This document shows, piece after piece, positions 35,471 to 43,399 of a stretch of 64,000 bases of DNA. Both the position numbers and the translations under genes were made by a program. The notes below the pieces were generated by a model. The model did no database searches, had not been told where the DNA came from, and was given only the letters and a program-made list of their open reading frames with translations. The stretch comes from Pseudomonas sp. Irchel s3b2 (lineage in GTDB: Bacteria > Pseudomonadota > Gammaproteobacteria > Pseudomonadales > Pseudomonadaceae). The stretch spans positions 1 to 64,000 of the forward strand of contig NZ_FYEB01000017.1 in the NCBI RefSeq assembly GCF_900187445.1, given 5' to 3'. Position 1 is the first letter of the stretch, and the number at the start of each line of letters is the position of its first letter.

Positions 35471-36076
35471 ATGCGTAGCCTGGTTTTGCTGCTGGCCGTT
35501 TTGGCGCTTGGTGGCTGCATGAATGTCAGCGATATGGCTGAAGGAACCCGCTACCACATGAGCGATGCGGGGCTGCTGGACCACAGCGACAGCCGTCGCG
35601 TGAATAACTTGCGCATTCAACCGGACTCGTTCATCTACATCGCCCAAGGCGCCTTCGCACCGCCGGGCAGTGCCTACCCGCGACCTAATGTGGTGGCCGA
35701 AGAGGCCTTCAACGGCTTTATCGAATATTTCCCGATGGTCCGCCGCGCTCGCGCCCCGGCAGGTCTCGACGCTGCCATGGGTGAAGCCCGTGCAGCCGGC
35801 GCTCATTACCTGCTCTACACGCGTTTCGCCAAGGCTGACGACCGCATCGGCAACTCGGACGAATGGCTCGACCAGGAACAGGTGGATCGCCTCGGCATCG
35901 ACAATGGCGTGATTCAGATCATGTTGATCGAGACCAGCACCCAGTATTTGATTGATACTGCACGTATCAAGAGTCGTGGCGGTTTACTGACGTTCCACGA
36001 CAACAAGCCAGAAGACTTGCTGGGCCCGCCGCTGGAGCAATACGCTCGTAGCCTGCTGGGGCTCAGCGACCAGTAA
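35471..36076 (+). CDS. DUF4823 family lipoprotein
   Basis: A 201-residue predicted lipoprotein. Signal peptide MRSLVLLLAVLALGGC with lipobox LGGC and acylated Cys16. The start at 35471 follows GGAGGGTAGG; earlier in-frame codons lack this. The mature part contains SDSRRVNNLRIQPDSFIYI and a LIDTARIKSRGG segment near residue 160. The family is restricted to Pseudomonas-like bacteria and has no known function. It is followed after 16 bases by the DUF1285 gene, so the two are probably co-transcribed. Confidence 0.88.
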   Translation: MRSLVLLLAVLALGGCMNVSDMAEGTRYHMSDAGLLDHSDSRRVNNLRIQPDSFIYIAQGAFAPPGSAYPRPNVVAEEAFNGFIEYFPMVRRARAPAGLDAAMGEARAAGAHYLLYTRFAKADDRIGNSDEWLDQEQVDRLGIDNGVIQIMLIETSTQYLIDTARIKSRGGLLTFHDNKPEDLLGPPLEQYARSLLGLSDQ

Positions 36077-36092
36077 TTCAAAGGAGAACGCC

Positions 36093-36653
36093 ATGAGTGG
36101 CCCGCAAAAAGCCAACGATCTGTTGGGGCAAATCCCCAAAACCAAAGGCTTGCCGCCGGTCCACTTGTGGAACCCCGACTTCTGCGGTGACATCGACATG
36201 CGCATCGCCCGCGATGGCACCTGGTATTACCTGGGCACGCCGATCGGGCGCAAGCCGATGGTCAAACTGTTCTCCACCATCATTCGCCGCGACGGCGATG
36301 ATTACTTTCTGATTACTCCGGTCGAAAAGGTTGGCATCAAGGTCGACGACGCGCCGTTCGTGGCGATTGCCGTAGAGGTCGAAGGCGAGGGTGAAGACCA
36401 GGTCTTGCGCTTTACCACCAACGTCGATGAAACGGCCGATGCCGGCGCCGAGCACCCTATGCGTGTAGTGATCGACCCGGTAACTCAGGAGCCCGCGCCG
36501 TACGTGCATGTACGCACCAACCTTGAAGCGCTGATTCACCGCAATGTGTTCTACCAACTGGTGGAGCTGGCGGTGAGTCGCGAAATCGACGGGCAGCGTT
36601 GGTTGGGCGTGTGGAGCGGTGGCGAATTCTTCCCTATCGGGCTTGAGCCGTAA
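36093..36653 (+). CDS. DUF1285 domain protein
   Basis: A 186-residue cytosolic protein of the DUF1285 family (LWNPDFCGDIDMRIARDG near residue 25, WYYLGTPIGRKPMVKLFSTI near 45). The function is unknown; structural work on the family describes a two-domain beta-rich fold. AAAGGAG precedes ATG. It shares an operon with the DUF4823 lipoprotein and ends at a terminator shared with the convergent lipase gene. Confidence 0.88.
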   Translation: MSGPQKANDLLGQIPKTKGLPPVHLWNPDFCGDIDMRIARDGTWYYLGTPIGRKPMVKLFSTIIRRDGDDYFLITPVEKVGIKVDDAPFVAIAVEVEGEGEDQVLRFTTNVDETADAGAEHPMRVVIDPVTQEPAPYVHVRTNLEALIHRNVFYQLVELAVSREIDGQRWLGVWSGGEFFPIGLEP

Positions 36654-36671
36654 CGGGCTGAGCTTGAAACG

Positions 36672-36705
36672 AAACGGCCCGTTTACTTCAACAGGCCGTT
36701 TTTTT
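36672..36705. terminator. Terminator between DUF1285 and lipase genes
   Basis: AAACGGCCCGTTTACTTCAACAGGCCGTTTTTTT: AACGGCC pairs with GGCCGTT and is followed by seven T residues on the plus strand. The A-rich left side may also serve the convergent lipase transcript. Confidence 0.78.
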
Positions 36706-36710
36706 GGGAC

Positions 36711-37589
36711 TTACAACCCCTTGCTCTTGAGTCGTTCAGCATGTTCCAGGTAGAGCCTGACCGGGCTCACGTTCCAGCTGTCGACTCCGGCTATCTGATT
36801 GACTGCATCAAAGTGGTCCATCGGGTAATCCGAGCGAATCACTTTGCCCAAGTGCGAGCTGTAGCGGCCGACCAGCCCATCGTTGGCGTTTTCCTCTTTA
36901 TAAAACAACTTCGATAGCACGATACAATTCAAATGACTCGGGTCGAGTGGTTGCAGACTTTGGAAGTTCTGCACGATCCCGCTCCAGGAGTAGTAATACA
37001 CGCCGTTTTCAACTTCGTTGCCTTCCCCTCCCCAAACTTTTGGCACCCCTTGCGGGTACTTGCGATTGAAGGCAGCCAATCCTGCACTGGTCAACGATTC
37101 GAATGCTGCTTCAGGGTCAATCGGGTTTTCCGGATGGCCGCTGATCAACGAAATGAAGGTGCCGACCGCGCCCAACAGGGCCAGTACGAATGCTTCGGGC
37201 AACTCTCCGGGCGTCAGCGCCTTATGCAATTGGTCGGCAATCTCGGAGCCATGATTGGGGCAACTGACCGAGGTGACCGAAGCGACTTTTTCCGGGTGCA
37301 AGGCTGCTACGTAGCGTGCGGCCAGGGGACCTTGGCTATGCCCGATCAGATTGACCTTGGCGGCTCCCGTTTCCAGCAAAATGCGGTTGACGTGTTCAAG
37401 CAGTTTTTCACCGCGTTCCTCATTACCGTTGACGGTTGGAATATTGACGGCAAACACCTGGGCGCCGGCGCGTTCCAGGGCTTCCTCGATTTCGAAGAAG
37501 TAGGGATAACCAGCGATTTTATCGAAGCCGAAAAGACCGTGAACCAACACAATGGGGTATTTCGTAGACGCATCCATGTCCATGTTCAT
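36711..37589 (-). CDS. Family I (P. fragi-type) triacylglycerol lipase without signal peptide
   Basis: A 292-residue alpha/beta hydrolase. IVLVHGLFGFDKIAG forms the oxyanion region, GHSQG holds the catalytic serine (Ser85), SCPNHGSEIAD is near 126, and the histidine is in DYPMDHFDAVN near 260. These closely recall the P. fragi lipase. The protein starts in the mature region with no secretion signal and no neighbouring foldase gene (lif), so the export route is unclear. ATG 37589 is preferred to TTG 37598. A fatty ester hydrolase is certain; extracellular function is not. Confidence 0.9.
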   Translation of the reverse strand: MNMDMDASTKYPIVLVHGLFGFDKIAGYPYFFEIEEALERAGAQVFAVNIPTVNGNEERGEKLLEHVNRILLETGAAKVNLIGHSQGPLAARYVAALHPEKVASVTSVSCPNHGSEIADQLHKALTPGELPEAFVLALLGAVGTFISLISGHPENPIDPEAAFESLTSAGLAAFNRKYPQGVPKVWGGEGNEVENGVYYYSWSGIVQNFQSLQPLDPSHLNCIVLSKLFYKEENANDGLVGRYSSHLGKVIRSDYPMDHFDAVNQIAGVDSWNVSPVRLYLEHAERLKSKGL

Positions 37590-37742
37590 ACCTATCAATA
37601 GCGGATTTGAAGGGGAGCAGATCGCTGACTGCCTGATCTGTTGCGGCTAACCGTAGTTTACAAAGTGGATGGGATCAAAGCGCTTCGAGCAGGATTCGGA
37701 CGAACAGCCATGTCCATATTGGCGTGGCAGCTGAAAATCCAA

Positions 37743-37767
37743 TTGACACCCAATCATATGATGATTA
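37743..37767 (+). promoter_or_regulatory. Operator-like palindrome beside a TTGACA -35 upstream of the FadR-type gene
   Basis: TTGACA (37743-37748) is followed by the palindrome ATCATATGAT (37753-37762). The position would let a repressor block RNA polymerase. A related site with CATACGATATG occurs before araF at 40699-40709, suggesting the same regulator. Confidence 0.5.
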
Positions 37768-37833
37768 GCGTGGACACCCATCGCGAACGGCTTTGCGCCG
37801 TTTCTTTTTTTATCACCGGTCGACGAGGTGCCC

Positions 37834-38550
37834 ATGTCCAGCAGTTTTCATGCGTCGACGGTCGACTGGCTGGGGTGCTGGATTGCTGCCGGCCAGGTAA
37901 AACCCGGCGAAACCATCAAGGTCGAAGCCGATCTGGGCGAGCAACTCGGTGTCAGCCGCACGGTCATCCGCGAAGTCATCAAAACGTTGGTCGCCAAAGG
38001 CATGCTCGAAGTCGGGCCGAAGGTCGGCACACGCGTATTGCCGGTGCGGCGCTGGAATCTCTTCGATCCACAAGTCGTCGGCTGGCTGTCGCGCAGCGGG
38101 TTACCGGAAAATTTCGTCGACGACTTGCTCGACCTGCGCCGCACCATCGAACCCATGGCGGTGCGCTGGGCCTGCGAGCGAGCGACGGTGGAACAAGTGC
38201 AAGCCGTACTCCAGGCCTATAACGCGCTGGAGCGGGCAGTGGACAGCGGCGTCGATTACAACCGCGCCGACCAGTTCTTCCACGAGTGCATCCTCGCCGC
38301 CAGCCACAATCAATTCATCGAACAAATGGTTCCTGCCCTCGGCGCGTTGCTGGCAGTGTCTTTCGAAGTGTCTGCCGCCGATCCGGACGAACTGCGCCGA
38401 ACCCTGCCAATCCACAAAGACATGGCCGACGCCATCGCCGCCCGGGATTCCGCGCGGGGGGTATGGGCTTGCATGACCCTGATCGATAACGCCGACCTGG
38501 CGATCAAACGCTTCTACCCCCAAGTCATGGCCGACAAAAAGGCCAGCTAA
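37834..38550 (+). CDS. GntR family regulator, FadR/FCD subfamily
   Basis: A 238-residue regulator with an N-terminal winged helix (VEADLGEQLGVSRTVIREVI near residues 30-50) and a C-terminal all-helical FCD ligand domain (LLDLRRTIEPMAVRWACERA near 92). ATG 37834 follows GACGAGG. FCD regulators of this type include DgoR, which senses galactonate intermediates. The downstream lactonase, SDR and AraFGH genes make a sugar or aldonate the likely effector. A palindrome upstream suggests autoregulation. Codon and length are normal. Confidence 0.92.
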   Translation: MSSSFHASTVDWLGCWIAAGQVKPGETIKVEADLGEQLGVSRTVIREVIKTLVAKGMLEVGPKVGTRVLPVRRWNLFDPQVVGWLSRSGLPENFVDDLLDLRRTIEPMAVRWACERATVEQVQAVLQAYNALERAVDSGVDYNRADQFFHECILAASHNQFIEQMVPALGALLAVSFEVSAADPDELRRTLPIHKDMADAIAARDSARGVWACMTLIDNADLAIKRFYPQVMADKKAS

Positions 38551-38566
38551 CAAATAAAGAACCCCT

Positions 38567-38656
38567 TGTGGGAGCGAGCCTGCTCGCGATAGCGGTGGAT
38601 CAGATGACATCTATGCCGGATGTAACTCAGTCATCGCGAACAGGCTCTCTCCCACA
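38567..38656. repeat. REP pair
   Basis: TTGTGGGAGCGAGCCTGCTC ... TCGCGAACAGGCTCTCTCCC: two inverted REP arms with a 30-base loop, between the FadR-type regulator and the lactonase gene. Confidence 0.8.
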
Positions 38657-38685
38657 TAAAAAACAAGAACAATGCAGGAGGTTTC

Positions 38686-39561
38686 ATGACGTGGACTGCG
38701 GTTACCGGACACCGTGCGCGACTCGGCGAAGGCCCGTTCTGGGATGCTCCGACCCAGGCGCTGTATTGGGTAGATATCGCCGGTAAACAAGCGCTCAGGC
38801 TGATCGGCGCCAATGTGGACATCTGGCAGATGCCGGAGCACGTGTCCGCGTTCATCCCCTGCGAAAGCGGCGATGCCCTGGTGACATTGAGCAGTGGAGT
38901 TTATCGGCTGGATCTGGATTCTCCAGGCCTGGAACCTCGGCTGACCTTGTTCTGCGTCGCCGATCCGCAACCCGGCAATCGCCCCAACGAAGCCCGCTGC
39001 GATGCACAAGGCCGGCTCTGGCTGGGCACCATGCAAAACAACATCGGTGAGCAGGGCGAAGATTTGCCCGTCGTGCGCCGCTCCGGTGGCCTGTTTCACA
39101 TCGATCGCGAGGCTCGAGTCACGCCGCTGCTTCGAGGATTAGGCATTCCCAATACATTGCTGTGGAGCGACGACGGAACAACCCTGTATTTCGCCGACAG
39201 CCTCGACAGCACGTTGTACCGGCATTTCATCCATACCGATGGCAACCTGGACACCGCCTATGTCTGGCTTGGCCCCCACGAACGTGGCGGCCCCGATGGC
39301 TCGGCGATGGATGCCGAGGGCTATATATGGAATGCCCGTTGGGATGGCAGTTGTCTGCTCAGGCTGACCCCCGAAGGTCATGTGGATCGGGTGATCGAAC
39401 TGCCGGTCAGCCGTCCCACCAGTTGTGTATTCGGTGGCGAAGACTTCAAAACCCTGTACATCACCAGCGCCGCAAGCCCGCTCAATCACCCGCTGGACGG
39501 CGCGCTGTTATCGATTCGAGTGGATGTGCCCGGAAAAGCTTGTCAGCGATTTGCTGGATAA
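38686..39561 (+). CDS. SMP-30/gluconolactonase family sugar lactonase
   Basis: A 291-residue six-bladed propeller lactonase. The conserved LGEGPFWDAPTQALYWVDI begins at residue 9, with the metal-binding glutamate in GEGP. NEARCDAQGRLWLGTM near 100, WSDDGTTLYFADS near 163 and GGPDGSAMDAEG near 205 complete the metal site. It would open an aldonolactone (galactono- or arabinonolactone) made by the SDR dehydrogenase. AGGAGG precedes ATG, and an A-rich motif AACAAGAACAA lies just before it, a possible Hfq/Crc site. Confidence 0.9.
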   Translation: MTWTAVTGHRARLGEGPFWDAPTQALYWVDIAGKQALRLIGANVDIWQMPEHVSAFIPCESGDALVTLSSGVYRLDLDSPGLEPRLTLFCVADPQPGNRPNEARCDAQGRLWLGTMQNNIGEQGEDLPVVRRSGGLFHIDREARVTPLLRGLGIPNTLLWSDDGTTLYFADSLDSTLYRHFIHTDGNLDTAYVWLGPHERGGPDGSAMDAEGYIWNARWDGSCLLRLTPEGHVDRVIELPVSRPTSCVFGGEDFKTLYITSAASPLNHPLDGALLSIRVDVPGKACQRFAG

Positions 39562-39674
39562 ATCCCTAAATATGGGATGTAAAATTATATATTGAGATTA
39601 TTTGGTGGTCGGGTTTATAGTCGGCCCCATCAGTTACACGCACTCACACTTAAAAAAACAAAACAGGTGAAGTG
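39562..39674 (+). promoter_or_regulatory. Promoter-leader module shared with dgoK
   Basis: TTGAGA (39592-39597), 18-base spacer, TATAGT (39616-39621) form a promoter. An AT-rich palindromic operator-like block containing ATATGGGAT and TATATATTGAG overlaps the -35. An A-rich run AAAAAAACAAAACAGG precedes a Shine-Dalgarno GGTGAAG and ATG 39675. The same blocks, in the same order and spacing, lie upstream of dgoK (53130-53228). Confidence 0.75.
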
Positions 39675-39842
39675 ATGCAGCGATATTCCACCGCACTCCC
39701 TTACGGAGTCAGTGCTTCAGGCCGCCTCGGCGCCCGGGCGTTTTCGCGCCTGCCTGCCTATTCCCAACAGCTTTTTGACCGGACATCGACAGATGTCCGG
39801 TTTTCGTCGTGCCTTCGAACAGGAGTGTTGATCCATGGCTGA
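39675..39842 (+). CDS. Putative 55-residue leader ORF before the SDR gene
   Basis: The frame begins MQRYSTALPYGVSASGRL at the exact place where dgoK begins after the duplicated leader, with the same GGTGAAG ribosome binding site. It ends with TGA 39840-39842 inside the SDR gene, overlapping its start by eight bases, so translation of the two may be coupled. The peptide matches nothing I know. A terminator-like hairpin lies within the frame (39779-39804), giving the layout of a translated attenuator. It may equally be a relic of the promoter duplication. Confidence 0.4.
   Translation: MQRYSTALPYGVSASGRLGARAFSRLPAYSQQLFDRTSTDVRFSSCLRTGVLIHG
39779..39804 (+). terminator. Terminator-like hairpin within the SDR leader (candidate attenuator)
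   Basis: CCGGACATC, loop GACA, GATGTCCGG, then TTTT. A perfect 9-bp stem located 31 bases before the SDR start codon and about 155 bases after the promoter, so it could stop transcription before the SDR gene. Confidence 0.6.
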
Positions 39843-40653
39843 ACCTCTGTCCTTGCCGCTAGTGCCCGAACCACCCAAGGGTGAGCGCCTGAAAAACAAG
39901 GTCGTGCTGCTGACCGGCGCGGCTCAGGGAATCGGCGAAGCGATTGTCGCGACCTTTGCGTCCCAGCAGGCCAAACTGGTCATCAGCGATATCCAGGCCG
40001 AGAAAGTCGAAAAAGTCGCGGCGCACTGGCGTGAACAAGGCGCGGATGTCGTGGCGATCAAGGCCGACGTGTCACGCCAGCAGGACCTGCATGCCATGGC
40101 CAGACTGGCGATTGAGCTACATGGTCGGATCGACGTGCTGGTCAACTGCGCCGGGGTCAACGTGTTCCGCGACCCGCTGCAAATGACCGAGGAAGACTGG
40201 CATCGCTGCTTCGCCATCGACCTGGACGGCGCCTGGTATGGCTGCAAAGCGGTGTTGCCGCAAATGATCGAGCAGGGCATCGGCAGCATCATCAACATCG
40301 CCTCGACCCACTCCACTCACATCATTCCCGGCTGCTTCCCGTACCCGGTGGCCAAACATGGCTTGCTCGGGCTGACCCGCGCCTTGGGCATCGAATACGC
40401 ACCCAAAGGTATTCGCGTCAACGCCATCGCGCCGGGTTACATCGAAACCCAACTGAACGTCGATTACTGGAACGGGTTTGCCGACCCCCATGCCGAACGT
40501 CAGCGGGCCTTCGACCTGCATCCACCGCGGCGCATCGGTCAACCGATTGAAGTGGCGATGACTGCCGTGTTCCTGGCCAGCGATGAAGCACCGTTCATCA
40601 ACGCTTCGTGCATCACCATCGATGGTGGTCGCTCGGTGATGTACCACGACTGA
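39835..40653 (+). CDS. SDR family sugar (aldose) 1-dehydrogenase
   Basis: A 272-residue short-chain dehydrogenase. TGAAQGIGEA binds NAD(P), NCAGVN is near residue 103, and the catalytic Ser ... YPVAK lies near 152-171. The C-terminus ends ITIDGGRSVMYHD. In aldose-oxidising clusters such SDRs convert L-arabinose, D-galactose or L-fucose to the lactone. The neighbouring lactonase, AraFGH importer and the promoter shared with the dgo operon favour galactose and/or arabinose. ATG 39835 has AGGAG upstream. Confidence 0.85.
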   Translation: MAEPLSLPLVPEPPKGERLKNKVVLLTGAAQGIGEAIVATFASQQAKLVISDIQAEKVEKVAAHWREQGADVVAIKADVSRQQDLHAMARLAIELHGRIDVLVNCAGVNVFRDPLQMTEEDWHRCFAIDLDGAWYGCKAVLPQMIEQGIGSIINIASTHSTHIIPGCFPYPVAKHGLLGLTRALGIEYAPKGIRVNAIAPGYIETQLNVDYWNGFADPHAERQRAFDLHPPRRIGQPIEVAMTAVFLASDEAPFINASCITIDGGRSVMYHD

Positions 40654-40691
40654 ATAACTCGGGCTTAAGGCGCGAAACTACGCCTGAAATA

Positions 40692-40716
40692 CAATCATCA
40701 TACGATATGACTATTG
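40692..40716 (+). promoter_or_regulatory. Operator-like site upstream of araF
   Basis: CATACGATATG (40699-40709) is a perfect CATA-CGA-TATG palindrome within a longer CAATCAT ... ACTATTG setting. It resembles the ATCATATGAT site before the FadR-type regulator gene. An A-rich AATAACAA run adjoining AGGAG just before araF matches the Hfq/Crc AAnAAnAA motif. Confidence 0.45.
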
Positions 40717-40774
40717 GCTGCATGCTTTGAAGGCTTTCAAATAACGCTCAAAAAAAATAACAAGGAGTCAGGTT

Positions 40775-41779
40775 ATGAAACGTCGTCGTGGGATCCGTTC
40801 CCTGTGCTGTGCCGCTTTGGCGGTTACCGCGGTCAGCCTGAGCAGTACGTTGCTGGCGGCCGAGGAAGTGAAGATCGGTTTTTTGGTCAAGCAAGCGGAA
40901 GAGCCCTGGTTCCAGACCGAATGGGCCTTCGCCGAAAAGGCCGGCAAAGACAAGGGCTTCACCGTCATCAAGATCGCTGTGCCTGACGGCGAGAAAACCC
41001 TCTCGGCCATCGACAGCCTGGCGGCCAACGGCGCCAAGGGCTTCGTGATCTGCCCGCCGGACGTCTCCCTCGGCCCGGCGATCATGGCCAAGGCCAAGCT
41101 CAACGGTTTGAAAGTGATCGCCGTCGATGACCGTTTCGTCGATGCCGGCGGCAAGTTCATGGAGGACGTGCCGTACCTCGGCATGGCAGCCTTCGAAGTC
41201 GGTCAGAAGCAGGGCGCCGCCATGGCCGCCGAAGCGAAAAAACGCGGCTGGGACTGGAAAGACACCTACGCGGTGATCAACACCTACAACGAACTCGATA
41301 CCGGCAAAAAACGCACCGACGGTTCCGTCAAAGCGCTGGAGGACGCCGGTATGCCGAAAGATCAGATCCTGTTCTCAGCGCTGAAAACTCTCGACGTACC
41401 GGGCAGCATGGACGCCACCAACTCGGCCTTGGTGAAGCTTCCGGGCGCGGCGAAAAACCTGATCATCGGCGGCATGAACGACAACACCGTGCTGGGCGGC
41501 GTGCGCGCCACCGAGAGTGCCGGTTTTGCCGCCGCCAACGTGATCGGCATCGGCATCAATGGCACCGATGCCATCGGCGAACTGAAGAAACCCAACAGTG
41601 GCTTCTTCGGCTCGATGCTGCCGAGCCCGCACATCGAGGGTTACAACACCGCGAGCATGATGTACGAGTGGGTCACCACCGGCAAAGAACCGCCGAAATA
41701 CACCGCGATGGACGACGTGACGCTGATCACGCGTGACAACTTCAAGCAGGAACTGGAAAAGATCGGCCTGTGGAACTGA
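40775..41779 (+). CDS. araF: AraF-type periplasmic sugar-binding protein
   Basis: A 334-residue periplasmic binding protein with a Sec signal peptide (RSLCCAALAVTAVSLSSTLLAAEE). The mature start VKIGFLVKQAEEPWFQTEW and the AVPDGEKTL and VIAVDDRFV segments closely follow E. coli AraF. That protein binds L-arabinose, D-galactose and D-fucose, so the actual ligand here is open. It feeds the AraG/AraH ABC importer. A stable intercistronic hairpin follows, consistent with high expression of the binding protein. Confidence 0.92.
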   Translation: MKRRRGIRSLCCAALAVTAVSLSSTLLAAEEVKIGFLVKQAEEPWFQTEWAFAEKAGKDKGFTVIKIAVPDGEKTLSAIDSLAANGAKGFVICPPDVSLGPAIMAKAKLNGLKVIAVDDRFVDAGGKFMEDVPYLGMAAFEVGQKQGAAMAAEAKKRGWDWKDTYAVINTYNELDTGKKRTDGSVKALEDAGMPKDQILFSALKTLDVPGSMDATNSALVKLPGAAKNLIIGGMNDNTVLGGVRATESAGFAAANVIGIGINGTDAIGELKKPNSGFFGSMLPSPHIEGYNTASMMYEWVTTGKEPPKYTAMDDVTLITRDNFKQELEKIGLWN

Positions 41780-41797
41780 GGCGCGGTTGATTTCATC

Positions 41798-41821
41798 GGC
41801 AGCCCTGGCGACGGGGCTGCC
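41798..41821 (+). repeat. Intercistronic hairpin between araF and araG
   Basis: GGCAGCCC, loop TGGCGACG, GGGCTGCC. An 8-bp GC stem without a T run. Such hairpins protect the upstream binding-protein mRNA from 3' exonucleases in several ABC operons; that role is inferred here. Confidence 0.6.
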
Positions 41822-41845
41822 TGACCGGTGTGATGAGGTGGGTTT

Positions 41846-43390
41846 ATGCACGCACAAGTACAGACAGATCAACAGAGCATTGGTGGCAGTCTGCGCTTCA
41901 ACGGGATCGGCAAGACTTTTCCCGGGGTGAAGGCGCTGGACGGCATCAGCTTCGTCGCCCATCCGGGGCAGGTTCACGCCTTGATGGGCGAGAACGGCGC
42001 CGGTAAATCCACGCTGCTGAAAATCCTGGGTGGCGCTTACACGCCGAGCAGCGGCGATCTGCAGATCGGCGAGCAGACGAGGGTCTTCAAGTCCACCGCC
42101 GACAGTATTGGCAGCGGGGTTGCGGTGATCCATCAGGAGTTGCACCTGGTGCCGGAAATGACCGTCGCCGAGAACCTGTTTCTCGGCCATCTGCCGGCGA
42201 GTTTCGGCCTGATCAATCGCGGCGCTTTGCGGCAACAGGCATTGGCCTGCCTCAAAGGCCTGGCCGATGAAATCGACCCGCAAGAGAAAGTCGGGCGCTT
42301 GTCACTCGGCCAACGGCAACTGGTGGAAATCGCCAAGGCGTTGTCCCGTGGTGCGCATGTGATTGCGTTCGACGAACCCACCAGCAGCCTGTCGGCGCGG
42401 GAGATCGATCGCTTGATGGCGATCATCGGGCGCCTGCGCGATGAAGGCAAAGTGGTGCTTTACGTCTCCCATCGTATGGAAGAAGTGTTCCGTATCTGCA
42501 ACGCAGTGACGGTGTTCAAGGACGGTCGCTTCGTGCGCACCTTCGAGGACATGAGCACGCTGAGCCATGACCAGTTGGTGACGTGCATGGTCGGTCGTGA
42601 CATTCAGGACATCTACGATTACCGCAGTCGTCCCCGCGGCGCAGTGGCGCTCAAGGTCGACGGGTTACTTGGGCCGGGCTTGCGCGAGCCGGTAAGTTTC
42701 GAGGCGCACAAGGGTGAAGTCCTCGGGCTGTTCGGCCTGGTCGGGGCCGGGCGCACCGAACTGTTCCGGATGCTCAGCGGGCTCACGCGCAACACCGCCG
42801 GGCGCCTGGAGCTGCGCGGTCGTGAACTGAAATTGCATTCGCCACGCGATGCCATTGCGGCAGGAATTCTGCTGTGCCCCGAGGACCGCAAGAAGGAGGG
42901 CATCCTGCCGCTCGCCAGCGTCGCCGAGAACATCAACATCAGCGCTCGCGGTGCTCATTCCACCTTCGGCTGCCTGTTGCGCGGCTTGTGGGAAAAGGAC
43001 AATGCCGACAAGCAGATCAAGGCGCTGAAGGTGAAGACGCCCAACGCGGCGCAGAAAATCATGTACCTGTCTGGTGGCAATCAGCAGAAGGCGATTCTCG
43101 GTCGCTGGCTGTCGATGCCAATGAAAGTCCTGTTGCTCGACGAGCCTACTCGCGGCATCGACATCGGGGCAAAAGCCGAGATCTACCAGATCATCCATAA
43201 CCTGGCCGCCAGCGGCATCGCGGTGATTGTGGTGTCCAGCGACCTGATGGAAGTCATGGGCATTTCCGACCGCATCCTGGTGCTCTGCGAAGGCGCGATG
43301 CGCGGCGAACTGACCCGCGAACAAGCCAATGAATCCAACCTGCTGCAACTGGCTTTGCCACGCCAACGCGCTGCCGACGTGGCGAACTGA
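41846..43390 (+). CDS. araG: AraG-type sugar ABC transporter ATP-binding protein
   Basis: A 514-residue protein with two fused ATPase domains. The first has Walker A GENGAGKST near residue 50, signature LSLGQRQLVEIAKAL near 155 and Walker B VIAFDEPTSSL. The second has GLVGAGRTEL near 300 in place of a full Walker A, signature LSGGNQQKAILGRWL near 415 and VLLLDEPTRGIDIG. The degenerate second Walker A is typical of sugar importers in this family. It powers AraH. The operon order is araF-araG-araH. Confidence 0.95.
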   Translation: MHAQVQTDQQSIGGSLRFNGIGKTFPGVKALDGISFVAHPGQVHALMGENGAGKSTLLKILGGAYTPSSGDLQIGEQTRVFKSTADSIGSGVAVIHQELHLVPEMTVAENLFLGHLPASFGLINRGALRQQALACLKGLADEIDPQEKVGRLSLGQRQLVEIAKALSRGAHVIAFDEPTSSLSAREIDRLMAIIGRLRDEGKVVLYVSHRMEEVFRICNAVTVFKDGRFVRTFEDMSTLSHDQLVTCMVGRDIQDIYDYRSRPRGAVALKVDGLLGPGLREPVSFEAHKGEVLGLFGLVGAGRTELFRMLSGLTRNTAGRLELRGRELKLHSPRDAIAAGILLCPEDRKKEGILPLASVAENINISARGAHSTFGCLLRGLWEKDNADKQIKALKVKTPNAAQKIMYLSGGNQQKAILGRWLSMPMKVLLLDEPTRGIDIGAKAEIYQIIHNLAASGIAVIVVSSDLMEVMGISDRILVLCEGAMRGELTREQANESNLLQLALPRQRAADVAN

Positions 43391-43399
43391 GAGGTGACT

